From Pseudomonas sp. N40(2020) (lineage in GTDB: Bacteria; Pseudomonadota; Gammaproteobacteria; Pseudomonadales; Pseudomonadaceae), in contig NZ_JACSZV010000032.1 in NCBI RefSeq assembly GCF_014472415.1, positions 1-64,000 of the forward strand: DNA of 64,000 nt, given 5' to 3'. Both the position numbers and the translations under genes were made by a program. This document shows, in pieces, positions 1 to 16,292 of this stretch. Below the pieces are notes generated by a model. The model made no database searches. It was not told the origin of the DNA and saw nothing but the letters and a program-made list of their open reading frames with translations. The number at the start of each line of letters is the position of its first letter. The stretch's first letter is position 1.

Positions 1-69
1 AGCAGTGAAACGATGCATCGCCGATGGTAGTGTGGGGTTTCCCCATGTGAGAGTAGGTCATCGTCAAGA
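1..69 (+). rRNA. rrf: 5S ribosomal RNA, 3' part
   Basis: The first 69 bases match the 3' half of Pseudomonas 5S rRNA, including the AGCAGTGAAACGATGCATCG segment and the closing GTAGGTCATCGTCAAG. The 5' half and the rest of the rrn operon lie left of the window. The exact 3' end is placed by similarity from memory and could shift by one or two bases. Confidence 0.93.
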
Positions 70-80
70 TTAAATTCCGA

Positions 81-112
81 AACCCCAATTGCGAAAGCAG
101 TTGGGGTTTTGT
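81..112 (+). terminator. rrn operon intrinsic terminator
   Basis: A stem AACCCCAA pairs with TTGGGGTT, extended inside by TGC-GAAA-GCA (a GNRA tetraloop), and is followed by TTTTGTTTT. It lies 12 bases after 5S and closes the rRNA operon. Confidence 0.9.
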
Positions 113-201
113 TTTGCCCGCAGGAAATGCGCCTGCTTGATTTCTATGCAACGGCCCGGGGCATGGCTATTATTCGGGCCTCATTGTGAGGCGAGACCTG
201 C

Positions 202-1155
202 ATGCTGACGTTGTTGAATCTTCTGAAGGATGGGCGATTCCATTCTGGTCAAGACCTGGGTGCAGCCTTGGGAATTAGCCGAAGTGCGGTGTGGAAGCAG
301 CTTCAGCATCTTGAGGTTGAGCTTGGGCTATCTATCCACAAAGTTCGAGGCCGTGGCTATCAGTTGGCTGCTCCATTGATGCTGCTCGATCCTCTTAAAA
401 TGGCGGGAATGAAAGTCGGCTGGCCAATAACTGTCTTTGATTCTATCGACTCCACCAACGCAGAGGCATTGCGCGCGATTGGCCAAGGCCAATCGGCGCC
501 CTTCTTGGTGCTTGCCGAGCGGCAGGTCGCCGGGCGCGGACGTAGAGGGCGCAAGTGGGTAAGTCCGTTTGCCGAAAACCTTTATTACAGTCTTGTTCTG
601 CGTATTGATGGTGGAATGCGCCAGCTTGAAGGCCTGAGTCTCGTTGTTGGATTGGCCGTTATGCAGACCCTGCGGAAGATGGGGGTGCCCGGTGCAGGTT
701 TGAAGTGGCCCAACGATGTTCTGGCGGGCAATAAGAAAATTGCCGGCATTCTGCTGGAGCTGATTGGAGATCCGGCAGATGTGTGTCACGTGGTGCTAGG
801 TATAGGCATTAACGTGAATATGCAGGTTGCAGAAGAGGTCGACCAACAATGGACGTCTATGCGGCTTGAGTCCGGCAAAAACTGTGATCGCAATGTCCTG
901 GTCGCTGAATTGAGCGAGCAGTTGCAGGCATACATACAGCGGCAGCAAATGCATGGTTTTTCGGTTCTCCAGGCGGAATGGGAGGAAAATCATTTCTGGC
1001 AGAAGCGTTCCGTGTCGTTGATTGCTGGTGTCAACCAAATAGATGGTGTAGTGCTCGGTATTGATAGTCAGGGTGCGTTGCGATTACAGGTGAATGGCGT
1101 GGAAAAAGTATTTAGTGGTGGCGAGCTCAGCCTGAGGTTGCGTGATGATTCTTGA
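202..1155 (+). CDS. birA: Bifunctional biotin-protein ligase / biotin operon repressor BirA
   Basis: BirA activates biotin to biotinyl-5'-AMP and attaches it to the biotin carboxyl carrier protein of acetyl-CoA carboxylase. The N-terminal winged helix (residues about 1-60, with GISRSAVWKQLQ as recognition helix) lets the holo-enzyme repress biotin genes. The catalytic core shows the biotinyl-AMP loop GRGRRGRKW (about 112-120), KWPNDV (about 173-178) and the GIGINVN strand. The length (317 aa) is that of full-length bifunctional BirA rather than the short monofunctional form. The ATG has a GAGGCGAG Shine-Dalgarno sequence. The 3' end overlaps coaX by 11 bases, so the two are translationally coupled. 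Confidence 0.96.
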   Translation: MLTLLNLLKDGRFHSGQDLGAALGISRSAVWKQLQHLEVELGLSIHKVRGRGYQLAAPLMLLDPLKMAGMKVGWPITVFDSIDSTNAEALRAIGQGQSAPFLVLAERQVAGRGRRGRKWVSPFAENLYYSLVLRIDGGMRQLEGLSLVVGLAVMQTLRKMGVPGAGLKWPNDVLAGNKKIAGILLELIGDPADVCHVVLGIGINVNMQVAEEVDQQWTSMRLESGKNCDRNVLVAELSEQLQAYIQRQQMHGFSVLQAEWEENHFWQKRSVSLIAGVNQIDGVVLGIDSQGALRLQVNGVEKVFSGGELSLRLRDDS

Positions 1156-1894
1156 GCTTGACTGCGGCAACAGCTTTATAAAATGGCGTGTGCTGAATGC
1201 TGAGGCTGTTACTTTGATCGCGGAGGGGGTGGTCGACTCAGATCAGGCGCTCAGTGAAGGTCTGTGGGCGCTGAGTGGGGTGTCGTTAAGCAAGTGCCGA
1301 TTAGTGAGTGTTCGTTCCGCCGAGGAAACCGGTGCATTAATTCAGATGCTTAAGCAGGAGTTTGGAGTAACGGTCATATGCGCGGAGCCTGCTCGTGAGA
1401 TGTCCGGTGTTGTAAACGGTTACGAAGAATACGAGCGTCTAGGGCTTGATCGTTGGCTGGCTATGCTCGGCGGGTTTCACTTGGCTAAAGGTGCGTGCCT
1501 GGTGCTTGATTTCGGCACGGCGGTTACCGCCGACTTCATTGCGCAAGATGGGGGGCATCTCGGTGGCTTCATCTGTCCGGGTATGCCGTTGATGCGCAGT
1601 CAGTTACGAACCCATACCCGAAAAATTCGTTATGGCGATCTTGCAGCAGAGCGTGCATTAACCAGTCAGGCGCCCGGTCGAAACACTGTAGAGGCGGTGG
1701 AGCGCGGCTGCTCCATGATGCTGAGGGGGTTCGTGCTCACCCAGCTCGAAATGGCGCGAGCATATTGGGGGGACGGCTTCACTGTTTTCATTACAGGTGG
1801 TGATGCTGGGTTGGTTGCAGATGTCGCGCCTGAGGCCAGGATTGTTCCTGATCTGGTATTCGTAGGTTTGGCTATGGCGTGTCCTTTGTCCTGA
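1145..1894 (+). CDS. coaX: Type III pantothenate kinase CoaX
   Basis: CoaX phosphorylates pantothenate, the first step of coenzyme A synthesis. It belongs to the ASKHA fold family and is the usual pantothenate kinase of Pseudomonas in place of CoaA. The phosphate loop DCGNSFIKW stands at residues 5-13, and the second acidic motif LDFGTAVTADF follows near 120. The length is 249 aa from the ATG at 1145. A GTG three bases earlier could also serve and would add one Met. The start lies inside birA, and the stop is 7 bases before the SPOR gene, giving a three-gene birA-coaX-SPOR operon. Confidence 0.95.
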   Translation: MILELDCGNSFIKWRVLNAEAVTLIAEGVVDSDQALSEGLWALSGVSLSKCRLVSVRSAEETGALIQMLKQEFGVTVICAEPAREMSGVVNGYEEYERLGLDRWLAMLGGFHLAKGACLVLDFGTAVTADFIAQDGGHLGGFICPGMPLMRSQLRTHTRKIRYGDLAAERALTSQAPGRNTVEAVERGCSMMLRGFVLTQLEMARAYWGDGFTVFITGGDAGLVADVAPEARIVPDLVFVGLAMACPLS

Positions 1895-1901
1895 GGTATG
1901 T

Positions 1902-2339
1902 ATGCGTTGGTTGTTCCTGCTGCTCCTTGTTCTCAATGTTTTCTATTACGTCTGGCATCAGCAGGAAGCACCCTTGCGGGCAAAGGACGTAACCCCTCTC
2001 AGTTTGTATAAAGGCTCGCAGCAGGATATTCGTCTGTTGAGCGAGAGTGTCGGTGCTTCTAAGGCAAGGCCTGGTGTGCCGCGGACTGAGGAGAGGTGCC
2101 TTTATTTGGGTGGATTTGCTCGTGAGGAGCAAGTTATGCCGCTGAGCCAGCGTTTGGCTGAAATGGATATCAAGGCTGAACTTTCAGCGAATGATGTTCC
2201 TGCGGCAGGTTACTGGTTGCGTATCGCACCTGAAAGCCAGCGTTTGCTGGGGGATGCGCAACTGCAAAACCTTTCCAAGGAATTCAATGAGTTAAAACAT
2301 AAAATAATGCTGTGCGAGGGGGTTGCACCTGCTGAATAG
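1902..2339 (+). CDS. Inner-membrane SPOR-domain protein
   Basis: This 145-residue protein has one N-terminal membrane anchor (MRWLFLLLLVLNVFYYVWH) and a periplasmic C-terminal half (about 65-140). That half reads like a SPOR fold: YLGGFAREEQ, then SQRLAEMDIKAEL, then YWLRIAPES. SPOR domains bind denuded glycan strands at the septum. This gene habitually follows coaX in Pseudomonas. No specific role can be read from the sequence, so it is left without a symbol. Confidence 0.8.
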   Translation: MRWLFLLLLVLNVFYYVWHQQEAPLRAKDVTPLSLYKGSQQDIRLLSESVGASKARPGVPRTEERCLYLGGFAREEQVMPLSQRLAEMDIKAELSANDVPAAGYWLRIAPESQRLLGDAQLQNLSKEFNELKHKIMLCEGVAPAE

Positions 2340-2442
2340 TTTGAATAGAATGGCGCCCGCTCCGCAGTGAAGACCTTTCAAAGGTTAACGAGGCGGGGTG
2401 GTGTCAATGCAGCTAACCTCAGGTTTTTAAATGAGAAAATGC

Positions 2443-2470
2443 TTGACAGGGGCTTGGCATAGTATAGAAT
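2443..2470 (+). promoter_or_regulatory. Promoter of the tRNA-tufB operon
   Basis: TTGACA (2443-2448) and TAGAAT (2465-2470) are separated by 16 bases and followed by a GC-rich discriminator (GCCGGCC), as in stringently controlled stable-RNA promoters. The first tRNA starts 13 bases downstream of the -10. Confidence 0.8.
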
Positions 2471-2483
2471 GCCGGCCTGATTA

Positions 2484-2568
2484 GGAGGGGTTCCCGAGCG
2501 GCCAAAGGGATCAGACTGTAAATCTGACGTCTACGACTTCGAAGGTTCGAATCCTTCTCCCTCCACCA
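2484..2568 (+). tRNA. tRNA-Tyr (anticodon GTA)
   Basis: An 85-base class II tRNA with long variable arm, GGAGGGG/CTCCCTCC acceptor stem, GTTCGAATC T-arm, encoded CCA and anticodon GTA in the CTGTAAA loop. Confidence 0.97.
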
Positions 2569-2593
2569 GATTTAAGCGTGAGCTGCAAGCTCT

Positions 2594-2667
<74 letters not shown>

Positions 2668-2693
2668 GGTTTGCAGGTTGTGCAAAGTGTTTT

Positions 2694-2769
2694 GCTCTTG
2701 TAGCTCAGTTGGTAGAGCACACCCTTGGTAAGGGTGAGGTCAGCGGTTCAAATCCGCTCAAGAGCTCCA
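2694..2769 (+). tRNA. tRNA-Thr (anticodon GGT)
   Basis: A 76-base tRNA including CCA with acceptor stem GCTCTTG/CAAGAGC and anticodon GGT in the CTTGGTAAG region. It is the last tRNA before tufB. Confidence 0.97.
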
Positions 2770-2775
2770 TATAAC

Positions 2776-2806
2776 AAGGCAGATATGAAAATATCTGCCT
2801 TTGTTT
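2776..2806 (+). terminator. Intrinsic terminator/attenuator between tRNA-Thr and tufB
   Basis: The hairpin AAGGCAGATAT-GAAA-ATATCTGCCTT has an 11-bp perfect stem followed by TGTTTT. It stands 49 bases before tufB with no obvious second promoter in between, so it probably attenuates tufB relative to the tRNAs. Confidence 0.75.
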
Positions 2807-2854
2807 TAGTGGTTGATATTGTTTGTCTAATTCTTCTGTTTGAGGGTGATATCG

Positions 2855-4048
2855 ATGGCTAAGGAAAAATTTGATCGTTCCCTGCCCCACGTCAACGTTG
2901 GGACCATTGGTCACGTTGACCACGGTAAAACCACTCTGACTGCTGCTCTGACTCGCGTTTGCTCCGAAGTTTTCGGTTCCGCAATCGTTGACTTCGACAA
3001 GATCGACAGTGCACCAGAAGAAAAAGCTCGTGGTATCACCATCAACACCGCACACGTTGAATACAACTCGCTGATCCGTCACTACGCTCACGTTGACTGC
3101 CCAGGTCACGCTGACTATGTGAAGAACATGATCACCGGTGCTGCCCAGATGGATGGCGCAATCCTGGTTTGCTCGGCCGCTGATGGTCCGATGCCACAAA
3201 CCCGTGAGCACATCCTGCTGTCCCGCCAGGTTGGCGTTCCGTACATCGTGGTTTACCTGAACAAGGCTGACCTGGTAGACGACGCTGAGCTGCTGGAACT
3301 GGTTGAGATGGAAGTGCGCGATCTGTTGAGCACTTACGACTTCCCAGGCGACGACACTCCGATCATCATCGGTTCTGCTCGTATGGCTCTGGAAGGCAAA
3401 GACGATAACGAAATGGGCACTACGTCCGTTCGTAAACTGGTTGAAACTCTGGACAGCTACATTCCGGATCCAGTTCGTGTTATCGACAAGCCGTTCCTGA
3501 TGCCAATCGAAGACGTGTTCTCGATCTCGGGTCGCGGTACTGTTGTAACCGGTCGTATCGAGCGCGGTATCGTTAAGGTTCAAGATCCACTGGAAATCGT
3601 TGGTCTGCGTGACACTACCGTCACCACCTGCACCGGTGTTGAAATGTTCCGTAAGTTGCTCGACGAAGGTCGTGCTGGCGAGAACTGCGGCGTTCTGCTG
3701 CGCGGCACCAAGCGTGACGACGTTGAGCGTGGTCAGGTTCTGGTTAAGCCGGGTTCGGTTAAGCCGCACACCAAGTTCGAAGCTGAGGTGTACGTGCTGA
3801 GCAAGGAAGAAGGCGGTCGTCACACTCCGTTCTTCAAAGGCTACCGTCCACAGTTCTACTTCCGCACTACCGACGTAACTGGTAACTGCGAACTGCCGGA
3901 AGGCGTAGAAATGGTAATGCCAGGCGACAACATCAAAATGGTTGTCACGCTGATCAAAACCATCGCGATGGAAGATGGTCTGCGTTTCGCTATCCGTGAA
4001 GGCGGTCGTACCGTCGGCGCTGGTGTCGTAGCCAAAATCATCGAATAA
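2855..4048 (+). CDS. tufB: Elongation factor Tu, first copy
   Basis: EF-Tu carries aminoacyl-tRNA to the ribosome as a GTP complex. The P-loop is GHVDHGKT (residues about 19-26), the switch II region is DCPGHADYVKNM, and the base-recognition motif is NKADLVDD. Domains 2 and 3 are complete, giving 397 aa. The start is the ATG at 2855 behind TGAGGGTG; an upstream in-frame GTG would add five unconserved residues. It is near-identical in DNA and apparently identical in protein to tufA at 19413. The two copies differ most in their first 60 bases and in start codon (ATG here, GTG in tufA). Confidence 0.97.
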   Translation: MAKEKFDRSLPHVNVGTIGHVDHGKTTLTAALTRVCSEVFGSAIVDFDKIDSAPEEKARGITINTAHVEYNSLIRHYAHVDCPGHADYVKNMITGAAQMDGAILVCSAADGPMPQTREHILLSRQVGVPYIVVYLNKADLVDDAELLELVEMEVRDLLSTYDFPGDDTPIIIGSARMALEGKDDNEMGTTSVRKLVETLDSYIPDPVRVIDKPFLMPIEDVFSISGRGTVVTGRIERGIVKVQDPLEIVGLRDTTVTTCTGVEMFRKLLDEGRAGENCGVLLRGTKRDDVERGQVLVKPGSVKPHTKFEAEVYVLSKEEGGRHTPFFKGYRPQFYFRTTDVTGNCELPEGVEMVMPGDNIKMVVTLIKTIAMEDGLRFAIREGGRTVGAGVVAKIIE

Positions 4049-4068
4049 GCGGTTGTAATGTATTTTTC

Positions 4069-4101
4069 AGGCCGGCATAATGGTCGGCCTGATTTTGTTT
4101 T
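4069..4101 (+). terminator. Hairpin with T-rich tail after tufB
   Basis: AGGCCG pairs with CGGCCT around a 10-base loop and is followed by GATTTTGTTTT. It ends exactly where tRNA-Trp begins, so it may be partial or act as a processing site. Confidence 0.5.
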
Positions 4102-4177
4102 AGGTCAGTAGCTCAATTGGCAGAGCGACGGTCTCCAAAACCGTAGGTTGGGGGTTCGATTCCCTCCTGACCTGCCA
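4102..4177 (+). tRNA. tRNA-Trp (anticodon CCA)
   Basis: A 76-base tRNA with acceptor stem AGGTCAG/CTGACCT, anticodon CCA in CTCCAAA, a GGTTCGATTCC T-arm and encoded CCA. The tufB-tRNA-Trp-secE-nusG order is conserved in proteobacteria. Confidence 0.97.
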
Positions 4178-4222
4178 GATTCACTTGGTGTGTCTGGCTT
4201 TCTTTTCACAGGATCTTCATAG

Positions 4223-4591
4223 ATGACTCCTAAAGCTGAAGCTCAAAGCTCTCGCTTCGATCTGCTCAAGTGGCTTGTAGTAGTTGCTTTGGTCGCTGTT
4301 GGCGTTGTTGGCAATCAGTACTACGCCGCTTCGCCGATCCTGTACCGCGTACTCGCTCTACTTGTCATTGCTGCTCTAGCTGCCTTTGTAGGCCTGCAGA
4401 CTGCGAAGGGCAAGTCTTTCTTTGTACTGGTTAAGGAAGCTCGCACCGAGATTCGTAAAGTCGTTTGGCCAACTCGCCAAGAAACCACGCAGACCACCCT
4501 GATTGTGGTGGCTGTTGTACTGGTTATGGCGTTGCTGTTGTGGGGGCTAGATTCCCTGCTCGGCTGGCTTGTTTCCTTGATTGTCGGCTAA
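4223..4591 (+). CDS. secE: Preprotein translocase subunit SecE
   Basis: SecE is the essential clamp subunit of the SecYEG channel in the inner membrane. It has 122 aa with three hydrophobic segments (about 15-33, 38-58, 92-118). The conserved cytoplasmic hinge EARTEIRKVVWPTRQET precedes the last helix. nusG starts 9 bases downstream. Confidence 0.96.
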   Translation: MTPKAEAQSSRFDLLKWLVVVALVAVGVVGNQYYAASPILYRVLALLVIAALAAFVGLQTAKGKSFFVLVKEARTEIRKVVWPTRQETTQTTLIVVAVVLVMALLLWGLDSLLGWLVSLIVG

Positions 4592-4600
4592 GGGTGTCCC

Positions 4601-5134
4601 GTGGCTAAGCGTTGGTACGTTGTGCATGCTTACTCGGGTTACGAGAAGCATGTCATGCGCTCGCTCGTTGAGCGAGTAAAGCTGGCTGGCATGGAAGATG
4701 GCTTCGGCGAAATTCTGGTTCCCACTGAAGAAGTGGTTGAAATGCGTAATGGCCAGAAGCGCAAAAGCGAACGCAAGTTCTTCCCAGGTTATGTGCTGGT
4801 ACAGATGGATATGAATGAGGGTACTTGGCACTTGGTCAAGGATACTCCTCGGGTGATGGGTTTCATCGGCGGTACTGCTGATAAGCCTGCGCCGATCACT
4901 GATAAAGAGGCAGAGGCGATTCTGCGTCGTGTTGCTGATGGTAGCGACAAACCTAAGCCGAAGACTCTCTTCGAGCCGGGTGAAACAGTACGAGTCAATG
5001 ACGGTCCATTCGCTGATTTCAATGGTGTCGTTGAAGAAGTTAACTACGAAAAGAGCCGGATCCAAGTGGCTGTGCTCATTTTCGGTCGCTCTACCCCGGT
5101 AGAGTTGGAGTTCAGTCAGGTCGAAAAGGTCTAG
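4601..5134 (+). CDS. nusG: Transcription termination/antitermination factor NusG
   Basis: NusG binds the RNA polymerase clamp through its N-terminal NGN domain (WYVVHAYSGYEKHV at residues 4-17) and contacts Rho or ribosomal S10 through its C-terminal KOW domain (from FEPGETVRVNDGPF, about 125 on). It is full length at 177 aa. Translation starts at GTG, followed by the conserved AKRWY. It is co-transcribed with secE and followed by a strong hairpin before rplK. Confidence 0.96.
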   Translation: MAKRWYVVHAYSGYEKHVMRSLVERVKLAGMEDGFGEILVPTEEVVEMRNGQKRKSERKFFPGYVLVQMDMNEGTWHLVKDTPRVMGFIGGTADKPAPITDKEAEAILRRVADGSDKPKPKTLFEPGETVRVNDGPFADFNGVVEEVNYEKSRIQVAVLIFGRSTPVELEFSQVEKV

Positions 5135-5149
5135 CTGGACAAGCATCCC

Positions 5150-5182
5150 AACCCCGCAGCCGTAGGCTGTGGGGTTTTGTCG
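5150..5182 (+). terminator. Terminator/attenuator between nusG and rplK
   Basis: AACCCCGCAGCC pairs with GGCTGTGGGGTT over 12 bp (one G-T), with a three-base loop and then TTGTCGT. It separates secE-nusG from the rplKAJL-rpoBC unit. Confidence 0.75.
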
Positions 5183-5206
5183 TCACTGGGATAAACGCGC
5201 AAGTAA

Positions 5207-5239
5207 CCGGGGAGCCTTTCAAGGCGTTCGAACCCGTAA
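5207..5239 (+). promoter_or_regulatory. L1-binding leader of rplKA
   Basis: The segment GGGGAGCC...AAGGCG...ACCC just before rplK resembles the L1-binding site of 23S rRNA and the E. coli L11 mRNA leader. L1 would repress translation of rplK-rplA there. This rests on remembered similarity, not on a covariance search. Confidence 0.5.
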
Positions 5240-5251
5240 TTGGAGTGCCTC

Positions 5252-5683
5252 ATGGCCAAGAAAATTACCGCTTACATCAAGCTGCAAGTGAAGGCCGCTC
5301 AGGCTAACCCAAGCCCACCTGTTGGTCCTGCTTTGGGTCAGCACGGCGTGAACATCATGGAGTTCTGCAAGGCTTTCAACGCCCGTACTCAGGGTCTTGA
5401 AGCAGGTCTGCCGACTCCAGTGATCATCACTGTCTACAGCGACCGTAGCTTCACTTTCGAAACCAAATCCACCCCTGCTTCGGTTCTGCTGAAGAAGGCG
5501 GCCGGTCTGACCAGCGGTTCCGCTCGTCCAAACACCGTTAAGGTTGGCACTGTTACTCGTGCTCAGCTGGAAGAAATCGCGAAAACCAAAAACGCGGATC
5601 TGACTGCAGCTGATATGGATGCAGCCGTGCGTACTATCGCCGGTTCTGCTCGTAGCATGGGCCTTAACGTGGAGGGTGTGTAA
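5252..5683 (+). CDS. rplK: Large-subunit ribosomal protein uL11
   Basis: L11 forms the stalk base with L10 and takes part in GTPase activation. It has 143 aa with the conserved proline-rich start KAAQANPSPPVGPALGQHG and C-terminal RNA-binding domain. The ATG at 5252 matches the family start; an in-frame ATG 12 bases upstream would add MECL. The stop TAA overlaps the rplA ATG by one base. Confidence 0.97.
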   Translation: MAKKITAYIKLQVKAAQANPSPPVGPALGQHGVNIMEFCKAFNARTQGLEAGLPTPVIITVYSDRSFTFETKSTPASVLLKKAAGLTSGSARPNTVKVGTVTRAQLEEIAKTKNADLTAADMDAAVRTIAGSARSMGLNVEGV

Positions 5684-6378
5684 TGGCTAAGCTGACTAAG
5701 CGTCAAAAGGCTATCGCCGGCAAAATCGAAGCAGGCAAGGCCTACAACATTGTAGATGCCGCTGCTCTGCTGGCTGAGCTGTCGACTGTCAAGTTCAGCG
5801 AGTCGTTTGACATTGCTGTAAACCTGGGTGTAGACCCGCGTAAATCCGACCAGGTTGTTCGTAGCGCTACTGTGCTGCCACACGGCACTGGCAAGACTGT
5901 TCGCGTTGCTGTGTTCACACAGGGTCCAGCTGCTGAAGCCGCTCTGGCTGCCGGCGCTGACCGCGTAGGTATGGACGACTTGGCTGCCGAAATGAAAGGC
6001 GGCGACCTGAACTATGACGTAGTGATTGCATCCCCGGATGCCATGCGCGTAGTAGGTCAGCTGGGCCAGATCCTCGGTCCACGTGGTCTGATGCCTAACC
6101 CTAAAGTCGGCACCGTAACTCCAGACGTAGCCACCGCGGTTAAAAACGCCAAGGCTGGTCAGGTTCGTTATCGCACCGACAAAAACGGCATCATTCACAC
6201 TTCCGTTGGCAAGATGGGCTTCGACGCCGTCAAGCTGAAGGAAAACGTTGAAGCCCTGATCGCTGATCTGAAGCGTATCAAGCCAGCTTCTTCGAAAGGT
6301 ATTTACGTCAAGCGCGTTACCCTGAGCACCACTATGGGCCCAGGTCTGGTCATCGACCAGAGCTCGCTGGACGCGTAA
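5683..6378 (+). CDS. rplA: Large-subunit ribosomal protein uL1
   Basis: L1 forms the mobile stalk near the tRNA exit site and is the translational repressor of its own operon. It has 231 aa, the usual length, with the conserved GPRGLMPNPKVGTVTPDV segment (about 128-145). It overlaps rplK by one base (TAATG). Confidence 0.97.
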   Translation: MAKLTKRQKAIAGKIEAGKAYNIVDAAALLAELSTVKFSESFDIAVNLGVDPRKSDQVVRSATVLPHGTGKTVRVAVFTQGPAAEAALAAGADRVGMDDLAAEMKGGDLNYDVVIASPDAMRVVGQLGQILGPRGLMPNPKVGTVTPDVATAVKNAKAGQVRYRTDKNGIIHTSVGKMGFDAVKLKENVEALIADLKRIKPASSKGIYVKRVTLSTTMGPGLVIDQSSLDA

Positions 6379-6419
6379 GACAAAGGTTGGCGCGATTGAT
6401 CGCGCCAATTGAAAGATTG

Positions 6420-6510
6420 GGGTCCCTGCCTGGCGGGGGCTATCCAAGACCGTAGGCGGCGCAAGCCTTAAACCAAAAGCCTACGCAGATGGTGCTCCCG
6501 GTTCCTTACC
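6420..6510 (+). promoter_or_regulatory. L10 leader controlling rplJ-rplL
   Basis: The 198-base gap between rplA and rplJ contains CCAAGACCGTAGGC...GCCTACGCAGATGGTG. This closely resembles the gammaproteobacterial L10(L12)4-binding leader. GTAGGC and GCCTAC pair around an asymmetric core (6450-6485). The complex would repress translation of rplJL. Confidence 0.65.
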
Positions 6511-6576
6511 GAATCAGACACCAAAACGACATTCGGTTCCGATCGAATGAAACGGTAACAAGCAGGAGTTAAACCC

Positions 6577-7077
6577 GTGGCAATTAATCTCGAAGACAAG
6601 AAGGCCATCGTCGCTGAAGTCAACGAGGCTGCCAAAGTCGCTCTGTCCGCTGTCGTGGTTGATGCACGTGGCGTAACAGTAGGCGCAATGACCGGACTCC
6701 GTAAAGAGGCTCGTGAAGCTGGCGTATACGTACGTGTTGTACGTAACACTCTGCTCAAGCGCGCCGTTGCTGACACTCAATACAGTGTTCTCAACGACGT
6801 GTTCACCGGCCCGACCCTGATTGCATTCTCGAACGAACATCCGGGCGCTGCTGCCCGTATCTTCAAAGAGTTTGCCAAGGGTCAGGACAAGTTCGAGATC
6901 AAGGCAGCTGCGTTCGAGGGCAAGTTCCTCGCAGCTAATCAGATCGACGTACTGGCAACCCTGCCGACCCGTGACGAAGCAATTTCTCAGCTGATGAGCG
7001 TGATTCAAGGCGCTACCAGCAAATTGGCTCGTACTCTGGCGGCAATTCGCGACCAGAAAGAAGCTGCCGCAGCCTAA
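6577..7077 (+). CDS. rplJ: Large-subunit ribosomal protein uL10
   Basis: L10 anchors the L7/L12 dimers to the stalk base and, bound to L12, represses its own mRNA. It has 166 aa. The start is GTG (AVINLEDK-type N-terminus read as MAINLEDKK) behind AGCAGGAG. The C-terminal helix LARTLAAIRDQKEAAAA binds L12. Confidence 0.96.
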   Translation: MAINLEDKKAIVAEVNEAAKVALSAVVVDARGVTVGAMTGLRKEAREAGVYVRVVRNTLLKRAVADTQYSVLNDVFTGPTLIAFSNEHPGAAARIFKEFAKGQDKFEIKAAAFEGKFLAANQIDVLATLPTRDEAISQLMSVIQGATSKLARTLAAIRDQKEAAAA

Positions 7078-7151
7078 GGCTCGTCAACTTCTCGCGTTTT
7101 TTGTTTATTTCGATGGTCGCGTAGGCCGTCCCCCAATTCAGGAATTGAGTC

Positions 7152-7517
7152 ATGTCTCTGACTAACGAACAAATCATCGAAGCAATCGGCCAGAAATCCG
7201 TAGTGGACATCGTTGAGCTGATCAAAGCGATGGAAGAAGCCTTCGGTGTTACCGCTGCTGCCGCTTCGGCTGGCCCAGCTGTAGCTGCTGCTGCTGTTGA
7301 AGAGCAAACCGAGTTCAACGTTATCTTGAAAGGCGCTGGCGAGAAGAAAGTCAACGTGATCAAGGCTGTACGTGAACTGACCGGTCTGGGTCTGAAAGAA
7401 GCGAAAGAGAAGGTTGATACCGCTCCTCAGGTTATCGCTGAAGGCGTTTCGAAAGAAGCTGCTGAAGATGCCAAGAAGAAGCTGGAAGAAGCAGGCGCAG
7501 AAGTCGAAGTTAAGTAA
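7152..7517 (+). CDS. rplL: Large-subunit ribosomal protein bL12 (L7/L12)
   Basis: L7/L12 is the flexible stalk protein that recruits translational GTPases. It has 121 aa: an N-terminal dimerisation helix pair (1-33), an Ala-rich hinge (about 36-52) and a C-terminal domain containing GLGLKEAKEKV. It is followed by the rplL-rpoB attenuator. Confidence 0.97.
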   Translation: MSLTNEQIIEAIGQKSVVDIVELIKAMEEAFGVTAAAASAGPAVAAAAVEEQTEFNVILKGAGEKKVNVIKAVRELTGLGLKEAKEKVDTAPQVIAEGVSKEAAEDAKKKLEEAGAEVEVK

Positions 7518-7563
7518 CTTTCGACTTTGCTCCTCCAGCCCGAGCGTCAAGCGACAGGCTGAT

Positions 7564-7592
7564 GGCTGGTGGCTCTTGCCACCGGCCTTTTT
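7564..7592 (+). terminator. rplL-rpoB attenuator
   Basis: GGC-T-GGTGGC pairs with GCCACC-GGCC around TCTT, followed by five T. The position matches the partial terminator that lowers rpoBC transcription relative to rplJL in enterobacteria. Confidence 0.7.
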
Positions 7593-7738
7593 CCGTTATT
7601 GGCAGCCGACTGGGTCGGTGCTGATAAAGGCGCTGTAACCACCCGATGCGGTGGCGCAAACCATGGGGTTTGCACGATTTTCTGGCTGCTCCCGTCGGGA
7701 GGGGCCAAACAAGCAGGTGACCAAGCTGGGGAACGCTG

Positions 7739-11812
<4,074 letters not shown>

Positions 11813-11827
11813 CACGTGACGCGAATC

Positions 11828-11854
11828 GAGAGCGGGGCAGGATTGCCCGCTCTC
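11828..11854 (+). other. rpoB-rpoC intercistronic hairpin
   Basis: GAGAGCGGG and CCCGCTCTC form a 9-bp perfect stem with a 9-base loop and no T tract. It sits immediately before the rpoC Shine-Dalgarno sequence, so it may affect mRNA stability or translation rather than termination. Confidence 0.5.
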
Positions 11855-11876
11855 TGCTCCGCCAGGAGGAAAGGCC

Positions 11877-16076
<4,200 letters not shown>

Positions 16077-16096
16077 GTTCTGCGATAAATGAGCGT

Positions 16097-16169
16097 AAGG
16101 CCCTGATCGCTCCGTTCATCGAATCGAGACAATTTGTCGAGGTTCGAGGGGCGGGGAGGTCGGGGCCTT
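16097..16169 (+). other. Long imperfect stem-loop between rpoC and rpsL
   Basis: The arms 16097-16117 and 16149-16169 pair at 20 of 21 positions when G-T pairs are counted. They begin AAGGCCCTGA and end GGGGCCTT, and a further TCGAA/TTCGA helix lies inside. There is no oligo-T tail. The element lies in the 216-base rpoC-rpsL gap and could be an mRNA processing site or a leader for the str operon. Confidence 0.5.
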
Positions 16170-16292
16170 GCCTTGACTGGGGACAAGATCCTCTTTAGAC
16201 TCTTGATCCCCTAAATTTGGCGGGAATTCGTTCCTGCCATTTTGCTTTTCTTGCAAGACAATAGCGTCGCAAGACAACAGTGGAGCTAGTAG

